A DNA stretch of 33,317 nucleotides from Candidatus Limnocylindria bacterium (GTDB taxonomy: Bacteria > Chloroflexota > Limnocylindria > P2-11E): assembly GCA_036523395.1 (NCBI GenBank), contig DATDEH010000043.1, forward strand, positions 1 through 33,317, read 5' to 3'. A program made the translations under genes and the position numbers. A model generated the notes under the pieces. That model had not been told where the DNA came from. It saw only the letters and a program-made list of their open reading frames with translations, and searched no databases. Shown in pieces: positions 21,158 to 28,558 of this stretch (positions within the stretch are counted from its first letter, which is position 1; each line of letters opens with the position of its first letter).

Positions 21158-22189
21158 ATGGGACGTTCACCTGCACTTGCACCGCTTGGGGCGCTGCTTC
21201 TCGTCGCCGCGGCGTGCGCGGCGCCACGACAAGGCGCTCCAACGCAGACTGTACCGGGTACCGCGGCCGGGACGGCCGCGGCTTCGGCCACACCGGACTT
21301 CGCCGGCCGGACGCTGAACATCGTGACCGGCGGCACCGGCGGCGTGTACATCGTCTACGGCGCAGGTCTCGCCGACATGCTGACGAAGAAGATGAAGGTC
21401 GCGGCCAGCGCGCAATCGACGCCTGCGTCCGTCGACAACATGAAGCTCATCCGCGACGGGAAGGCGGACCTCGCCTTCACGCTCGCCGACACCGCATTCG
21501 ACGCGATCAATGGGAAGAATCGCTTCGCGCCGCCGGAGGCCAAGGTCGACGCGAAGGCGATCGCGGTCATGTACTCGAACTACATGCACCTCGTCGCAAA
21601 GGCGAGCGCCGGCATCAACACGGTCGTGGACCTCAAGGGCAAGCGGGTATCCATCGGCGCGGCGGGCTCGGGTACCGAGACCAAAGCGATCCGGATCCTC
21701 GAGGCGTATGGACTGAACGCGACGACGGACATCCAGCCACAGCGGCTTGCCGCGCAGGACTCCGCCGACGCGGTCCGCGATAACAAAGTAGACGCGTTCT
21801 TCTTCGACGGAGGTCTTCCGACGAGCGCGGTCGCCGACCTCGCCAACTCCACGCCGATCAAGCTGATCGACCAGTCCGACGCGATCGCGAAGATGAACGC
21901 CAAGTATGGCAACTTCTACTTCGCGGCGAAGATCCCAAAGGGGACGTACAAGAACGACGCGGACGTCGTGACCGCCGGTGTCGCGAACCTGCTGGTCGTG
22001 CCGTCGTCGTTCGACGCGGCGTTCGTGAAAGCGATCCTCACCGCGATGTTCGACAATCAGGCGGATCTCGTGCTCGTCCACCCCGAGGCGAAGAATCTGA
22101 AGCTCGAGACCGCGACGCAAGGCTCGTCGATCGACTTCCACGCCGGAGCCATCGACTTCTATAAGGCCAAAGGTGTGTGGAAGCCGTAG
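21158..22189 (+). CDS. TAXI-family TRAP transporter solute-binding lipoprotein
   Basis: A 343-aa extracytoplasmic binding protein for a TRAP transporter of the TAXI type. A signal peptide ends at LLLVAAAC with Cys20 as the likely lipid anchor, followed by an Ala/Thr-rich linker. The TAXI fold starts at FAGRTLNIVTGGTGGVYIVYGAGLADML, with STPASVDNMKLIRDGKADLAF, then VVDLKGKRVSIGAAGSGTETKAIRIL and DAFFFDGGLPTSAV. TAXI proteins bind dicarboxylates, amino acids or similar anions; the ligand here is unknown. ATG 21158 has GGGAGG with 7-nt spacing. It is first in a complete operon with a DUF1850 protein (4 bp later) and the fused permease. Confidence 0.95.
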   Translation: MGRSPALAPLGALLLVAAACAAPRQGAPTQTVPGTAAGTAAASATPDFAGRTLNIVTGGTGGVYIVYGAGLADMLTKKMKVAASAQSTPASVDNMKLIRDGKADLAFTLADTAFDAINGKNRFAPPEAKVDAKAIAVMYSNYMHLVAKASAGINTVVDLKGKRVSIGAAGSGTETKAIRILEAYGLNATTDIQPQRLAAQDSADAVRDNKVDAFFFDGGLPTSAVADLANSTPIKLIDQSDAIAKMNAKYGNFYFAAKIPKGTYKNDADVVTAGVANLLVVPSSFDAAFVKAILTAMFDNQADLVLVHPEAKNLKLETATQGSSIDFHAGAIDFYKAKGVWKP

Positions 22190-22193
22190 CCGG

Positions 22194-22658
22194 ATGAGGG
22201 CGATCGCCCTCGGCACCGTGATCGTCGCGCTGACGGGGGTGGTTTTGGCCACCCCCGTCGCCGTTCTCCGCGTCGACCCCGGTGGCCACGTCTACGCGCT
22301 CGCCGACGGCGAGCGTTACGAGTACTCCTATCAGCAGTCCATCTATCAGGTCCCGGTGATCGAGGAGCACGCTCGCGAAGGCGACACGTTACGCATCGTC
22401 CGCGTTCGGTCGCGTGACCTGCGGGCCGTGGAATACTTCCGCTGGGATGGCCCGATCCGGCGCGAAGGCGATGAGTTCGTGCAGGAAGCTCCGCCGAACC
22501 ACGTCACGGCCCTCACCATCCGGATCACGACGGAGGGAATGCAACGCCTTCGTGGCGCCGGCTTCGACATATCGCTCCGCTCCCGGTTCGGTGATGCGAT
22601 GGTGTCCGTGACACCGATACAGGTCGCGCGCGCGGCCGCGCTGATCGGGCGCTTGTGA
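22194..22658 (+). CDS. DUF1850 accessory protein of the TAXI-TRAP transporter
   Basis: A 154-aa protein with an N-terminal signal or anchor helix (residues about 3-24) and one small extracytoplasmic beta-rich domain. It includes the DUF1850 hallmark Y-E-Y-S-Y-x-x-S-I-Y-Q-V-P-V-I-E-E, after which the hormone-sized domain continues with REGDTLRIVRVRSRDLRAVEYF. DUF1850 genes are commonly found between TAXI binding proteins and fused permeases, and their role is not known. ATG 22194 follows the binding protein stop by 4 bp, and its own stop overlaps the permease GTG (GTGA). A strong 11-bp hairpin lies inside the codons for the anchor helix. Confidence 0.85.
   Translation: MRAIALGTVIVALTGVVLATPVAVLRVDPGGHVYALADGERYEYSYQQSIYQVPVIEEHAREGDTLRIVRVRSRDLRAVEYFRWDGPIRREGDEFVQEAPPNHVTALTIRITTEGMQRLRGAGFDISLRSRFGDAMVSVTPIQVARAAALIGRL
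22232..22259 (+). repeat. 11-bp GC-rich hairpin inside the DUF1850 signal-anchor codons
   Basis: GACGGGGGTGG (22232-22242) and CCACCCCCGTC (22249-22259) form a perfect 11-bp stem with a TTTTGG loop. It lies between the binding-protein and permease genes of one operon. It may lower expression of the downstream membrane proteins relative to the binding protein, or be a mobile-palindrome remnant in coding sequence. Confidence 0.7.
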
Positions 22659-24685
22659 GCGAGATCGTCGTCCGGCCGGACTTTGAGGCGGTCGTCAGCG
22701 ACGAGAAGAACCGCGAGATCATCGAGGAGTTCGAGAGCGAAGCAAAGACCCGCTCGCTGACCGGCTGGTGGGCGCGCGTCGCGACCGCGCTCTCCGTCGC
22801 GACGACCCTCTTCGCCCTCTATTACGCGGCGGCCGGCGTCGAGATCCCATTCACGAGCGTGGTCCTTGTGCCCACCATCAGCGTCTTCGGCGAGACGATC
22901 ACGACGAAGCAGATCTACGAGATGCTGTTTCTCGCCGCGGTCCTGACCCTCACCTTCATCCTTTACCCCGCCCACCATCGCTTCCGCGAGACCATCAACC
23001 TGATCCTCGATGTGATCCCGGCCATCGCATCGGTCGCGATCGCGTTGTACGTACTGCTCAACTTCGAGCAGGTGATCTACCGGGCGAACAGCCCGACGCC
23101 GACAGACTTCGCGTTCGGAGTCGTCGCGATCGCCGTGGTGCTCGAGGCGGCGCGTCGCACGATCGGATGGCACCTGCCGGTGCTTGGCCTTATTGCGATC
23201 GCGTACGCGTATTTCGCCGACTTCATGCCCGGTCCGTTCCGCGGCCCGCCAAAGAATCTCGACGACATCGTCGCCAACCAGTACCTCGGCACGGAAGGGA
23301 TGCTCGGGCAGCCGCTGCTCGTCGCGGCAACGTTCATCATCCTGTTCACGATCTACGGCGCGATCCTCGACTACACCGGCGCCGGCAAGTTCTACGTCGA
23401 TCTCGCGTTCGCGCTGACGGGCCGCAAGCCGACCGGCGCGGCGCGCACTGTGACCGTCGCGTCATTCCTCCTCGGCACCGTGTCGGGATCGGGCGTCGCG
23501 ACGACCGTCACGCTCGGGGCGATCGCGTACCCGATGCTGAAGAAGGCCGGGCACGACCGCGAGTCATCCGGAGCGATCCTGTCCGCCGGAGGCATCGGTG
23601 CGGTGATCTCGCCGCCGGTCCTCGGTCCGGCCGCGTTCATCATGGCCGAGCTCCTGCGCATCAGCTACCTCGACATCGTGATCATGGCCGTGATGCCGAC
23701 GATCCTCTTCTACCTCGGCATCCTGCTCATGATCGAGATCGATGCGCGGCGGCTGCGCGCGCAGCCCATCGTTCTCGATGCGCCCGGCTTCTGGTGGCTG
23801 ACGAAGCGCTACTGGTACCAGTACACGTCGCTCTTCGCGATCATCGTGTTCCTCCTCCTCGGATTCAGCACGATCACCGCGATCTTCTGGTCGATCCTCC
23901 TCGCGATCGTCGTGCCGTACCTCCGCAAGGAGACCTCGCTCACGCCGCGCAAGCTCGTCGCGGCGCTGTCCGCCGGCACCCGTCAGGTGCTGTCGGTCGC
24001 CGCGACGACGGCGGTCGCGGGCATCGCGGTCGGCGTCCTTCTTCAGACCGGGCTCGGCCTGAAGATCTCGAGCCTCATCCTCACGCTCGGCGCGGGGAAC
24101 CTCGTGCTCACGCTCGTGATCGCCGGCATCGTGCTGTGGGTGCTCGGCCTGTCGCTGCCGATCACGGCGACCTACCTCGTCGCGGTGCCGACCGTCATCC
24201 CCGCCCTGGTGACCCTCGGCGTGCCGCCGCCGGCCGCGCACATGTTCGTCTTCTATTACGCAGTCCTGAGCGAGGTGTCGCCGCCGGTCGCGCTGTCCCC
24301 ATTCGCGGCGGCCGCGATCACCGGCGGGAACCCGTACAAGACGATGATGCTGACCTGGAAGTACGCGCTCCCGTGCTTCCTCGTGCCGTTCATGTTCACG
24401 CAGCCGGACGGCCTCGCGCTCCTATGGCGCGGCGCGTCGGTGCCGGAGGCGGTCATCGCGTCGGTCTCCGCGATCATCGGCATCGTCGCCGTGGTGAGTG
24501 GCGTGGGCGGATACCTCTTCCGGCCGACGACGTGGCCGGAGCGCGGGCTGCTCGTCGGCGCCGGCCTTCTGCTCCTCGCGCCCGGCGCGCTGCAAGACGC
24601 CACAGGGCTTGCGCTTTTCGCGCTGGCCGTCGGCCTTCAGCTCGCGCGACGCGCGCGCGAGCGGACACGAGCCGCGCCGGCCTAG
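22655..24685 (+). CDS. TRAP transporter fused permease (DctQ-DctM type)
   Basis: A 676-aa inner-membrane permease joining the small DctQ-like part (about residues 35-200, four helices) and the large DctM-like part (about 210-610, GRKPTGAARTVTVASFLLGTVSGSGVATTVTLGAIAYPMLKK region). This is the standard 4TM-12TM fusion of TAXI systems. It imports the ligand delivered by the binding lipoprotein using an ion gradient. The LSAGGIGAVISPPVLGPAAF block and the second pseudo-symmetric P-I-T-A-T-Y segment are intact. The C-terminus adds one or two helices and an Arg-rich end. GTG 22655 overlaps the DUF1850 stop. Its TAG shares CTAG (24682-24685) with the stop of the convergent peptidase gene. Confidence 0.95.
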   Translation: MSEIVVRPDFEAVVSDEKNREIIEEFESEAKTRSLTGWWARVATALSVATTLFALYYAAAGVEIPFTSVVLVPTISVFGETITTKQIYEMLFLAAVLTLTFILYPAHHRFRETINLILDVIPAIASVAIALYVLLNFEQVIYRANSPTPTDFAFGVVAIAVVLEAARRTIGWHLPVLGLIAIAYAYFADFMPGPFRGPPKNLDDIVANQYLGTEGMLGQPLLVAATFIILFTIYGAILDYTGAGKFYVDLAFALTGRKPTGAARTVTVASFLLGTVSGSGVATTVTLGAIAYPMLKKAGHDRESSGAILSAGGIGAVISPPVLGPAAFIMAELLRISYLDIVIMAVMPTILFYLGILLMIEIDARRLRAQPIVLDAPGFWWLTKRYWYQYTSLFAIIVFLLLGFSTITAIFWSILLAIVVPYLRKETSLTPRKLVAALSAGTRQVLSVAATTAVAGIAVGVLLQTGLGLKISSLILTLGAGNLVLTLVIAGIVLWVLGLSLPITATYLVAVPTVIPALVTLGVPPPAAHMFVFYYAVLSEVSPPVALSPFAAAAITGGNPYKTMMLTWKYALPCFLVPFMFTQPDGLALLWRGASVPEAVIASVSAIIGIVAVVSGVGGYLFRPTTWPERGLLVGAGLLLLAPGALQDATGLALFALAVGLQLARRARERTRAAPA

Positions 24686-26535
24686 AGCACGCGCCCCAGG
24701 TAGTCGGCCAGGATGTTGAAGGTCCGGATCTTCTGAGCGATGTCCGTGCTGCCGTGACCCTCGTCGCTGAGCTCGACGTACTCGAAATCCTCGCCCTCTT
24801 TGCGGCCGAGCTCGAGCAGCCGGTCACGGAAGATGCGCGACTGGTCGACCGGGCAGCGCGGATCGTTGACGCCGTGGACCATCAACAGCTTGGCACGCAG
24901 CTTGTCGGCGAACTCGATCGCGCTGCGATCGCGCCACAGCGCACGATCCTTCTCGGGATCGCCCATCTGCTCGCGGAAGTAGTACTTGAAGTGCTCCATG
25001 CTCTTTTCGTAGAGCCGGTGCAGGTCGCTGACGCCGACCCACGCGACCGCGGCGCGCCAGACGTCCGGCTTCTTCGTCGCGGCGATGAAGGCCATGAACC
25101 CGCCGTAGCTCCCGCCGAAGACGACGAGGCGGTCGGGGTCGACGTACGGCAGCGTCTTCAGGTAGTCGGCGGCCGCCGCAACGTCTTCGAGGTCCGCGCC
25201 GCCCCAGTCCTTGATCGCGGCGTCGCGGTAGTCGACACCGTATCCCGTGCTCCCGCGGATGTTCGGTTCGATGACGACGAGCCCGCGGTCCGCGAGGAAC
25301 TGCGCGAACGGGTCGAAGCCGCGGAACCACTGTCCCGTCGGACCGCCATGCACGTGCACGATCGCCGGCAGGCGCTCGCCCGAGGCGATGTCGCGCGGCG
25401 CGTACAGGAGTGCCGGGATCTTTTTTCCGTCGAACGTCTTGTAGTAGACGTGCTTTGCCTCGACGAACACCGACCGGTCGATCGTCCCGTATTCCGCGGG
25501 GAGCAAGGTCTCGTACGTGTCGGTGGCGAGGTCGTACGACACGAGGCTGGCGCGCGTGACGTCGGAGCTGAAGGTCACGAGCAGCTTGCGGTCCGCGTCG
25601 AAGAACGACGCGCCGACCGCGAAGCCGTCGGGGAGCGTGAGCTCGTGCGCCGCGCCGGTCTCGACGTCGTAGACGATCGGACGCACCGACGACTCGAAGT
25701 TACGGATCGCGGCGAGAAGCCGGCCGTCCTTCGAGAAGCGGATCGCGTGCTCCTCGACATTGTCCTTCCCGAGCCAGCGGACCTGACCGGTCCCGATGTC
25801 GAGAATGCCCGCGCGGTTCTGGCCGGAGGCGTCGCTCGTCACCGCGAGACGCTTCCCGTCCGGATGCCAATCGGCGATCGTGTCCTTCGAGCCCTTCTTG
25901 ACGGAAAGGACCTTGCGTGCCCCGGTGCCGTCGGCGTTCACGACATATGAGTCGGCGTTCTTGAGATCGGCGACGTCCTCGTTCGTCGCGTACGCGATGA
26001 GCGTCCCGTCCGGGCTCCACTGGCCGCCGAATACCGGGAAGGCGTAGCTGGTCAGCGGTGCGTAGTCCGTTCCGTCGGCGCGCATCTTCCAGAGGTTGAG
26101 CTGACCGGGGCGATCGGGAGCGGACGGGTGTCGCTTGTTCGTGAGGACGGTGAGCCACTTGTCGTCCGGACTGAACTGTCCGGCGTACTCCTGGGCCGTC
26201 GGATCGTTCGTGAGCTGTGTCACCTGACCGGTCGCAACGTCGATGCGGTAGAGGTCGTGCTGCTCGGTCCCACCGGCGTCCTTCGCGAACACGATGCTGC
26301 GGTCGGCCCGGTCCCAGGCGAATCCGGCACGCAGCGCGCGCGGCACCTCACCGTGGCTGATCTGCCGCGTCTCCCGCGTCGCGAGATCCATGACGTGGAG
26401 CTCCATCTGGCCGGTCTTGTCCCAGTAGAAGGCGACGCGGTCGCCCTTCCACGACACGGCCGGTAGGTAGAACGACGGTAGTCGGCAGAGCTCGTCGAGC
26501 GGGATGCGCGGCTGTCGGCGTGTGGCGATGGCCAT
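24682..26535 (-). CDS. Prolyl oligopeptidase-family (S9) serine peptidase
   Basis: A 617-aa S9-type peptidase. Residues about 20-355 are a beta-propeller made of TolB/WD40-like blades (FSPDDKWLTV, WSPDGTLIAY, WHPDGKRLAV). Residues about 375-617 form the alpha/beta-hydrolase domain: HVHGGPTGQW (oxyanion loop), Ser476 in VVFGGSYGGFM, Asp558 in MVHGVNDPRCPV and His594 in DEGHGSTD. No signal peptide, so probably cytoplasmic. It resembles acylaminoacyl-peptidase and dipeptidyl-peptidase-like members; substrates are short peptides. ATG 26535 is used since GGGGAGG lies 6 nt upstream; a longer frame to 26814 is not family sequence. It follows the GNAT gene by 68 bp. Confidence 0.93.
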   Translation of the reverse strand: MAIATRRQPRIPLDELCRLPSFYLPAVSWKGDRVAFYWDKTGQMELHVMDLATRETRQISHGEVPRALRAGFAWDRADRSIVFAKDAGGTEQHDLYRIDVATGQVTQLTNDPTAQEYAGQFSPDDKWLTVLTNKRHPSAPDRPGQLNLWKMRADGTDYAPLTSYAFPVFGGQWSPDGTLIAYATNEDVADLKNADSYVVNADGTGARKVLSVKKGSKDTIADWHPDGKRLAVTSDASGQNRAGILDIGTGQVRWLGKDNVEEHAIRFSKDGRLLAAIRNFESSVRPIVYDVETGAAHELTLPDGFAVGASFFDADRKLLVTFSSDVTRASLVSYDLATDTYETLLPAEYGTIDRSVFVEAKHVYYKTFDGKKIPALLYAPRDIASGERLPAIVHVHGGPTGQWFRGFDPFAQFLADRGLVVIEPNIRGSTGYGVDYRDAAIKDWGGADLEDVAAAADYLKTLPYVDPDRLVVFGGSYGGFMAFIAATKKPDVWRAAVAWVGVSDLHRLYEKSMEHFKYYFREQMGDPEKDRALWRDRSAIEFADKLRAKLLMVHGVNDPRCPVDQSRIFRDRLLELGRKEGEDFEYVELSDEGHGSTDIAQKIRTFNILADYLGRVL

Positions 26536-26603
26536 GGCGTGCCTCCCCTGCGAACTCGTGGCGGTCAGAGCGAGTGTCGCACAGACCGCGGCGGGCTTCC
26601 TTG

Positions 26604-27668
26604 TTAGGTGGTCACTCCGGCGCGCACCCGACCGACGGCCTTGCGCGCGTCGGCGATGGAGATCTGCCACAGGCACGCGGACCACGCCTGCACGAAGCCG
26701 AGCTGGGTGTTGATCGAAAGCATCTGGGCGTTCGCATTCGCGTTCCCGGTGCGGATGAAGAGCGCCTTTGGACGCTCGTCGAGGATCCGTTTGAGCATCA
26801 CGGCCTTCATCCACATGCCAAGCCGGTGCCCGCGGTGAGCATCCAGCACAGCGGTGCCCTGCTGCCAGATGACGTGCGAGATCTTCGGGTCGTACGTGAC
26901 CTCGGTGAAGCCGGCCCCCTCGCCGGTCGTCTCATGCAGCGCGACGAGAAGCCACCACTCTGAACCGGTCTGCTTGAACCACGACTCGCGTTCGCGGATC
27001 TGCGACTCGGTCAGCTTCCAGTCGGCGATCTTCAGATCGCCGCGCGGCGCGTCATTCATGCCGCTCGAAGCCGCGATGTACGGCGCGACGAGCTCGGCGG
27101 GCACGGTGTTATCGATCCGCGCGAGCCGATAACCCTCTGGCGCGAGGGCTACCCACTCTTCGACCTTCGCGCGGTCGACCTTCGAAAGGTCGAGTTGATT
27201 CGTCTTCATCTCGAGACCTCGCTCGGCGCCGATCGCACGCGCGAAATCCGATCCAGACGGAACGCGGTCGGTCGTCTGCGTCATGAGCACCACGTCGTCG
27301 CCCTGATCGGCGACCGCATCGACGAGCGCGCGCAGCAGAGCCCGACCGACGCCCCTGCGCCGATGCTTCGCCAACACGACGAGCTCGGTCCACCGCAGGT
27401 GCGCGTTTTCCGGCTCGTTGAGCGAACGGCCGACGACCGCGTAGCCGACGAGCGCACCGTCGGCAGCACGAGCCACGAAGTACGCCTGCCAGCGCCCCGG
27501 GACGACTGCGCGCAGGCGCTGCTCGATCGCGACGAGCGGCGTCGGCGGATCTTCGGGTGTCCGCTCCCTCTGCTGCGCCTGATACAGCTCGGCCGCCTCA
27601 CGCACCTGCGCGGGCGAGGCGCTAACGGGATCGAGCGGCTCGATGCGGTACCCCTGAGGTTCCTTCAT
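26604..27668 (-). CDS. Tandem GNAT-domain acetyltransferase
   Basis: A 354-aa protein with two GNAT folds. The N-terminal one (about residues 10-165) has a full acetyl-CoA loop, VVLAKHRRRGVGRALLRALVD. The C-terminal one (about 180-345) has AVLDAHRGHRLGMWMKAVMLKRI, a good but less canonical loop, and ends in NTQLGFVQAWSACLWQISI. This two-domain layout is common in high-GC bacteria, where one half is often catalytic and the other regulatory; the acceptor substrate is unknown. ATG 27668 fits a leaderless mRNA with TAGTCT 9 nt upstream. Confidence 0.88.
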   Translation of the reverse strand: MKEPQGYRIEPLDPVSASPAQVREAAELYQAQQRERTPEDPPTPLVAIEQRLRAVVPGRWQAYFVARAADGALVGYAVVGRSLNEPENAHLRWTELVVLAKHRRRGVGRALLRALVDAVADQGDDVVLMTQTTDRVPSGSDFARAIGAERGLEMKTNQLDLSKVDRAKVEEWVALAPEGYRLARIDNTVPAELVAPYIAASSGMNDAPRGDLKIADWKLTESQIRERESWFKQTGSEWWLLVALHETTGEGAGFTEVTYDPKISHVIWQQGTAVLDAHRGHRLGMWMKAVMLKRILDERPKALFIRTGNANANAQMLSINTQLGFVQAWSACLWQISIADARKAVGRVRAGVTT

Positions 27669-27677
27669 GACCCGGAA

Positions 27678-27683
27678 AGACTA
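27678..27683 (-). promoter_or_regulatory. -10 box TAGTCT for the GNAT gene
   Basis: Minus-strand TAGTCT (27683-27678) ends 9 nt before ATG 27668 with no clear ribosome site. Confidence 0.45.
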
Positions 27684-27725
27684 CCGATGCGGGACGTCCG
27701 CACCATCACACGCGATACGTTCGCG

Positions 27726-27977
27726 CTACGCCCCGGCCATCAAAGGCTGGAACACGAGCACCGTGCGGCCCGAAGACTTCTGCCGCAGGACCTTGATCGT
27801 CTCGCCGAAGCGCTGCAGGAATGCCACCTCGAGCTGGCGATCGTCCCAGGTCGAGGCATCCCAGGACATCCCTTCGCTGGACATGAAGCGAAGCACGAAT
27901 TCTCGGAGGGCAGCGTCTGATACGCCGATACCCAGGTACCGGAACTCGGTCCCGTCGGGCATTTCCCAGGTGACCAT
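27726..27977 (-). CDS. Small hypothetical protein
   Basis: Not recognised. An 83-aa acidic, soluble-looking protein (TWEMPDGTEFRYLGIGVSD, then two amphipathic helices around REFVLRFMSSEG and RQLEVAFLQRFGETIKVL, and a final hydrophobic strand TVLVFQPLMAGA). Residue composition and third-position GC are those of a real gene. ATG 27977 has CAGGGA at 6-nt spacing, and a TACGTT -10 lies 16 nt upstream of the start. It precedes the GNAT gene on the same strand by 57 bp. Function unknown. Confidence 0.6.
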   Translation of the reverse strand: MVTWEMPDGTEFRYLGIGVSDAALREFVLRFMSSEGMSWDASTWDDRQLEVAFLQRFGETIKVLRQKSSGRTVLVFQPLMAGA

Positions 27978-27993
27978 CTATTTCCCTGAGGAA

Positions 27994-27999
27994 AACGTA
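27994..27999 (-). promoter_or_regulatory. -10 box TACGTT for the small hypothetical gene
   Basis: Minus-strand TACGTT (27999-27994) lies 16 nt upstream of ATG 27977, leaving a leader of about 9 nt that includes the CAGGGA ribosome site. A small TTTCC/GGAAA dyad (27980-27993) overlaps it. The remaining gap to 28096 holds a short CCCC/GGGG hairpin near 28023-28036 and nothing else I can name. Confidence 0.4.
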
Positions 28000-28096
28000 G
28001 GCCCGCCTCCCCCGATCGGCATCCCCCGTACAGGGGAGCGAGGTCTGCCCAACTTGAGGTTTCACCCGGACAGGTGATGCTTTGGCTGTGCGCGGT

Positions 28097-28558
28097 ATGA
28101 GCGGGTGGCTACCGGGGGTCATCCTGATCGTCGTCGGCGTGACGCTCTTCGCTGCTGGGCTCCTTCACCTCGACGCCGACGTGATCGTCCTCGTGATCGG
28201 GCTCGTGTTCGCCACAGCGTTCGCGGGCACCCGCCGCTACGGGCTGCTGATCCCGGCGGGGATCCTGACCGGCCTTGGCCTTGGCATCCTGCTCGAGGAT
28301 CTGAGTGTCCAGGGAGAACCGGTCGTGCTCGGCCTCGGCCTCGGGTTCCTCGCGATCTACGGCGCCGACTTTCTCAGCACGGGCGCGCGCGCGCCGGGTC
28401 GCTGGTGGCCACTCATCCCCGGCGCGATCCTGACCGTCATCGCCGGCGCTGAGAGCACGTTCGGCGCCGAAGGCGCGCGCGTGATCCAGCAGGCCTGGCC
28501 GATCCTGTTGATCGCGGCCGGTGCGTGGTTCCTGCTGCGCGGTCGGACCTCGAGCTGA
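28097..28558 (+). CDS. Small polytopic membrane protein (LiaF-TM/DUF5668-like)
   Basis: From ATG 28097 the product is 153 aa with about five hydrophobic helices separated by short turns: GVILIVVGVTLFAAGLL, then VIVLVIGLVFATAFA, GLLIPAGILTGLGLGILL, VVLGLGLGFLAIYGADFL, and WPLIPGAILTVIAG, with a last helix WPILLIAAGAWFLLRG. The repeated W-P-L-I-P-G/G-L-L-I-P-A-G turns resemble the membrane part of LiaF-type or DUF5668 proteins. Function unknown; related families respond to envelope stress. GTG 28088 and TTG 28082 are alternative starts. No ribosome site is clear. Its end overlaps the next gene by 34 bp. Confidence 0.7.
   Translation: MSGWLPGVILIVVGVTLFAAGLLHLDADVIVLVIGLVFATAFAGTRRYGLLIPAGILTGLGLGILLEDLSVQGEPVVLGLGLGFLAIYGADFLSTGARAPGRWWPLIPGAILTVIAGAESTFGAEGARVIQQAWPILLIAAGAWFLLRGRTSS

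Noticed and set aside
24686-24720. Terminator between the TRAP permease and the S9 peptidase
   Set aside because: The two genes overlap at their stop codons and no stem with a T-run is present on either side.
22768-25950. A 1060-codon open frame on the plus strand across the TRAP permease and peptidase genes
   Set aside because: It is Arg/Pro/His-rich with no domain and lies out of frame with two clear genes; a product of high GC.
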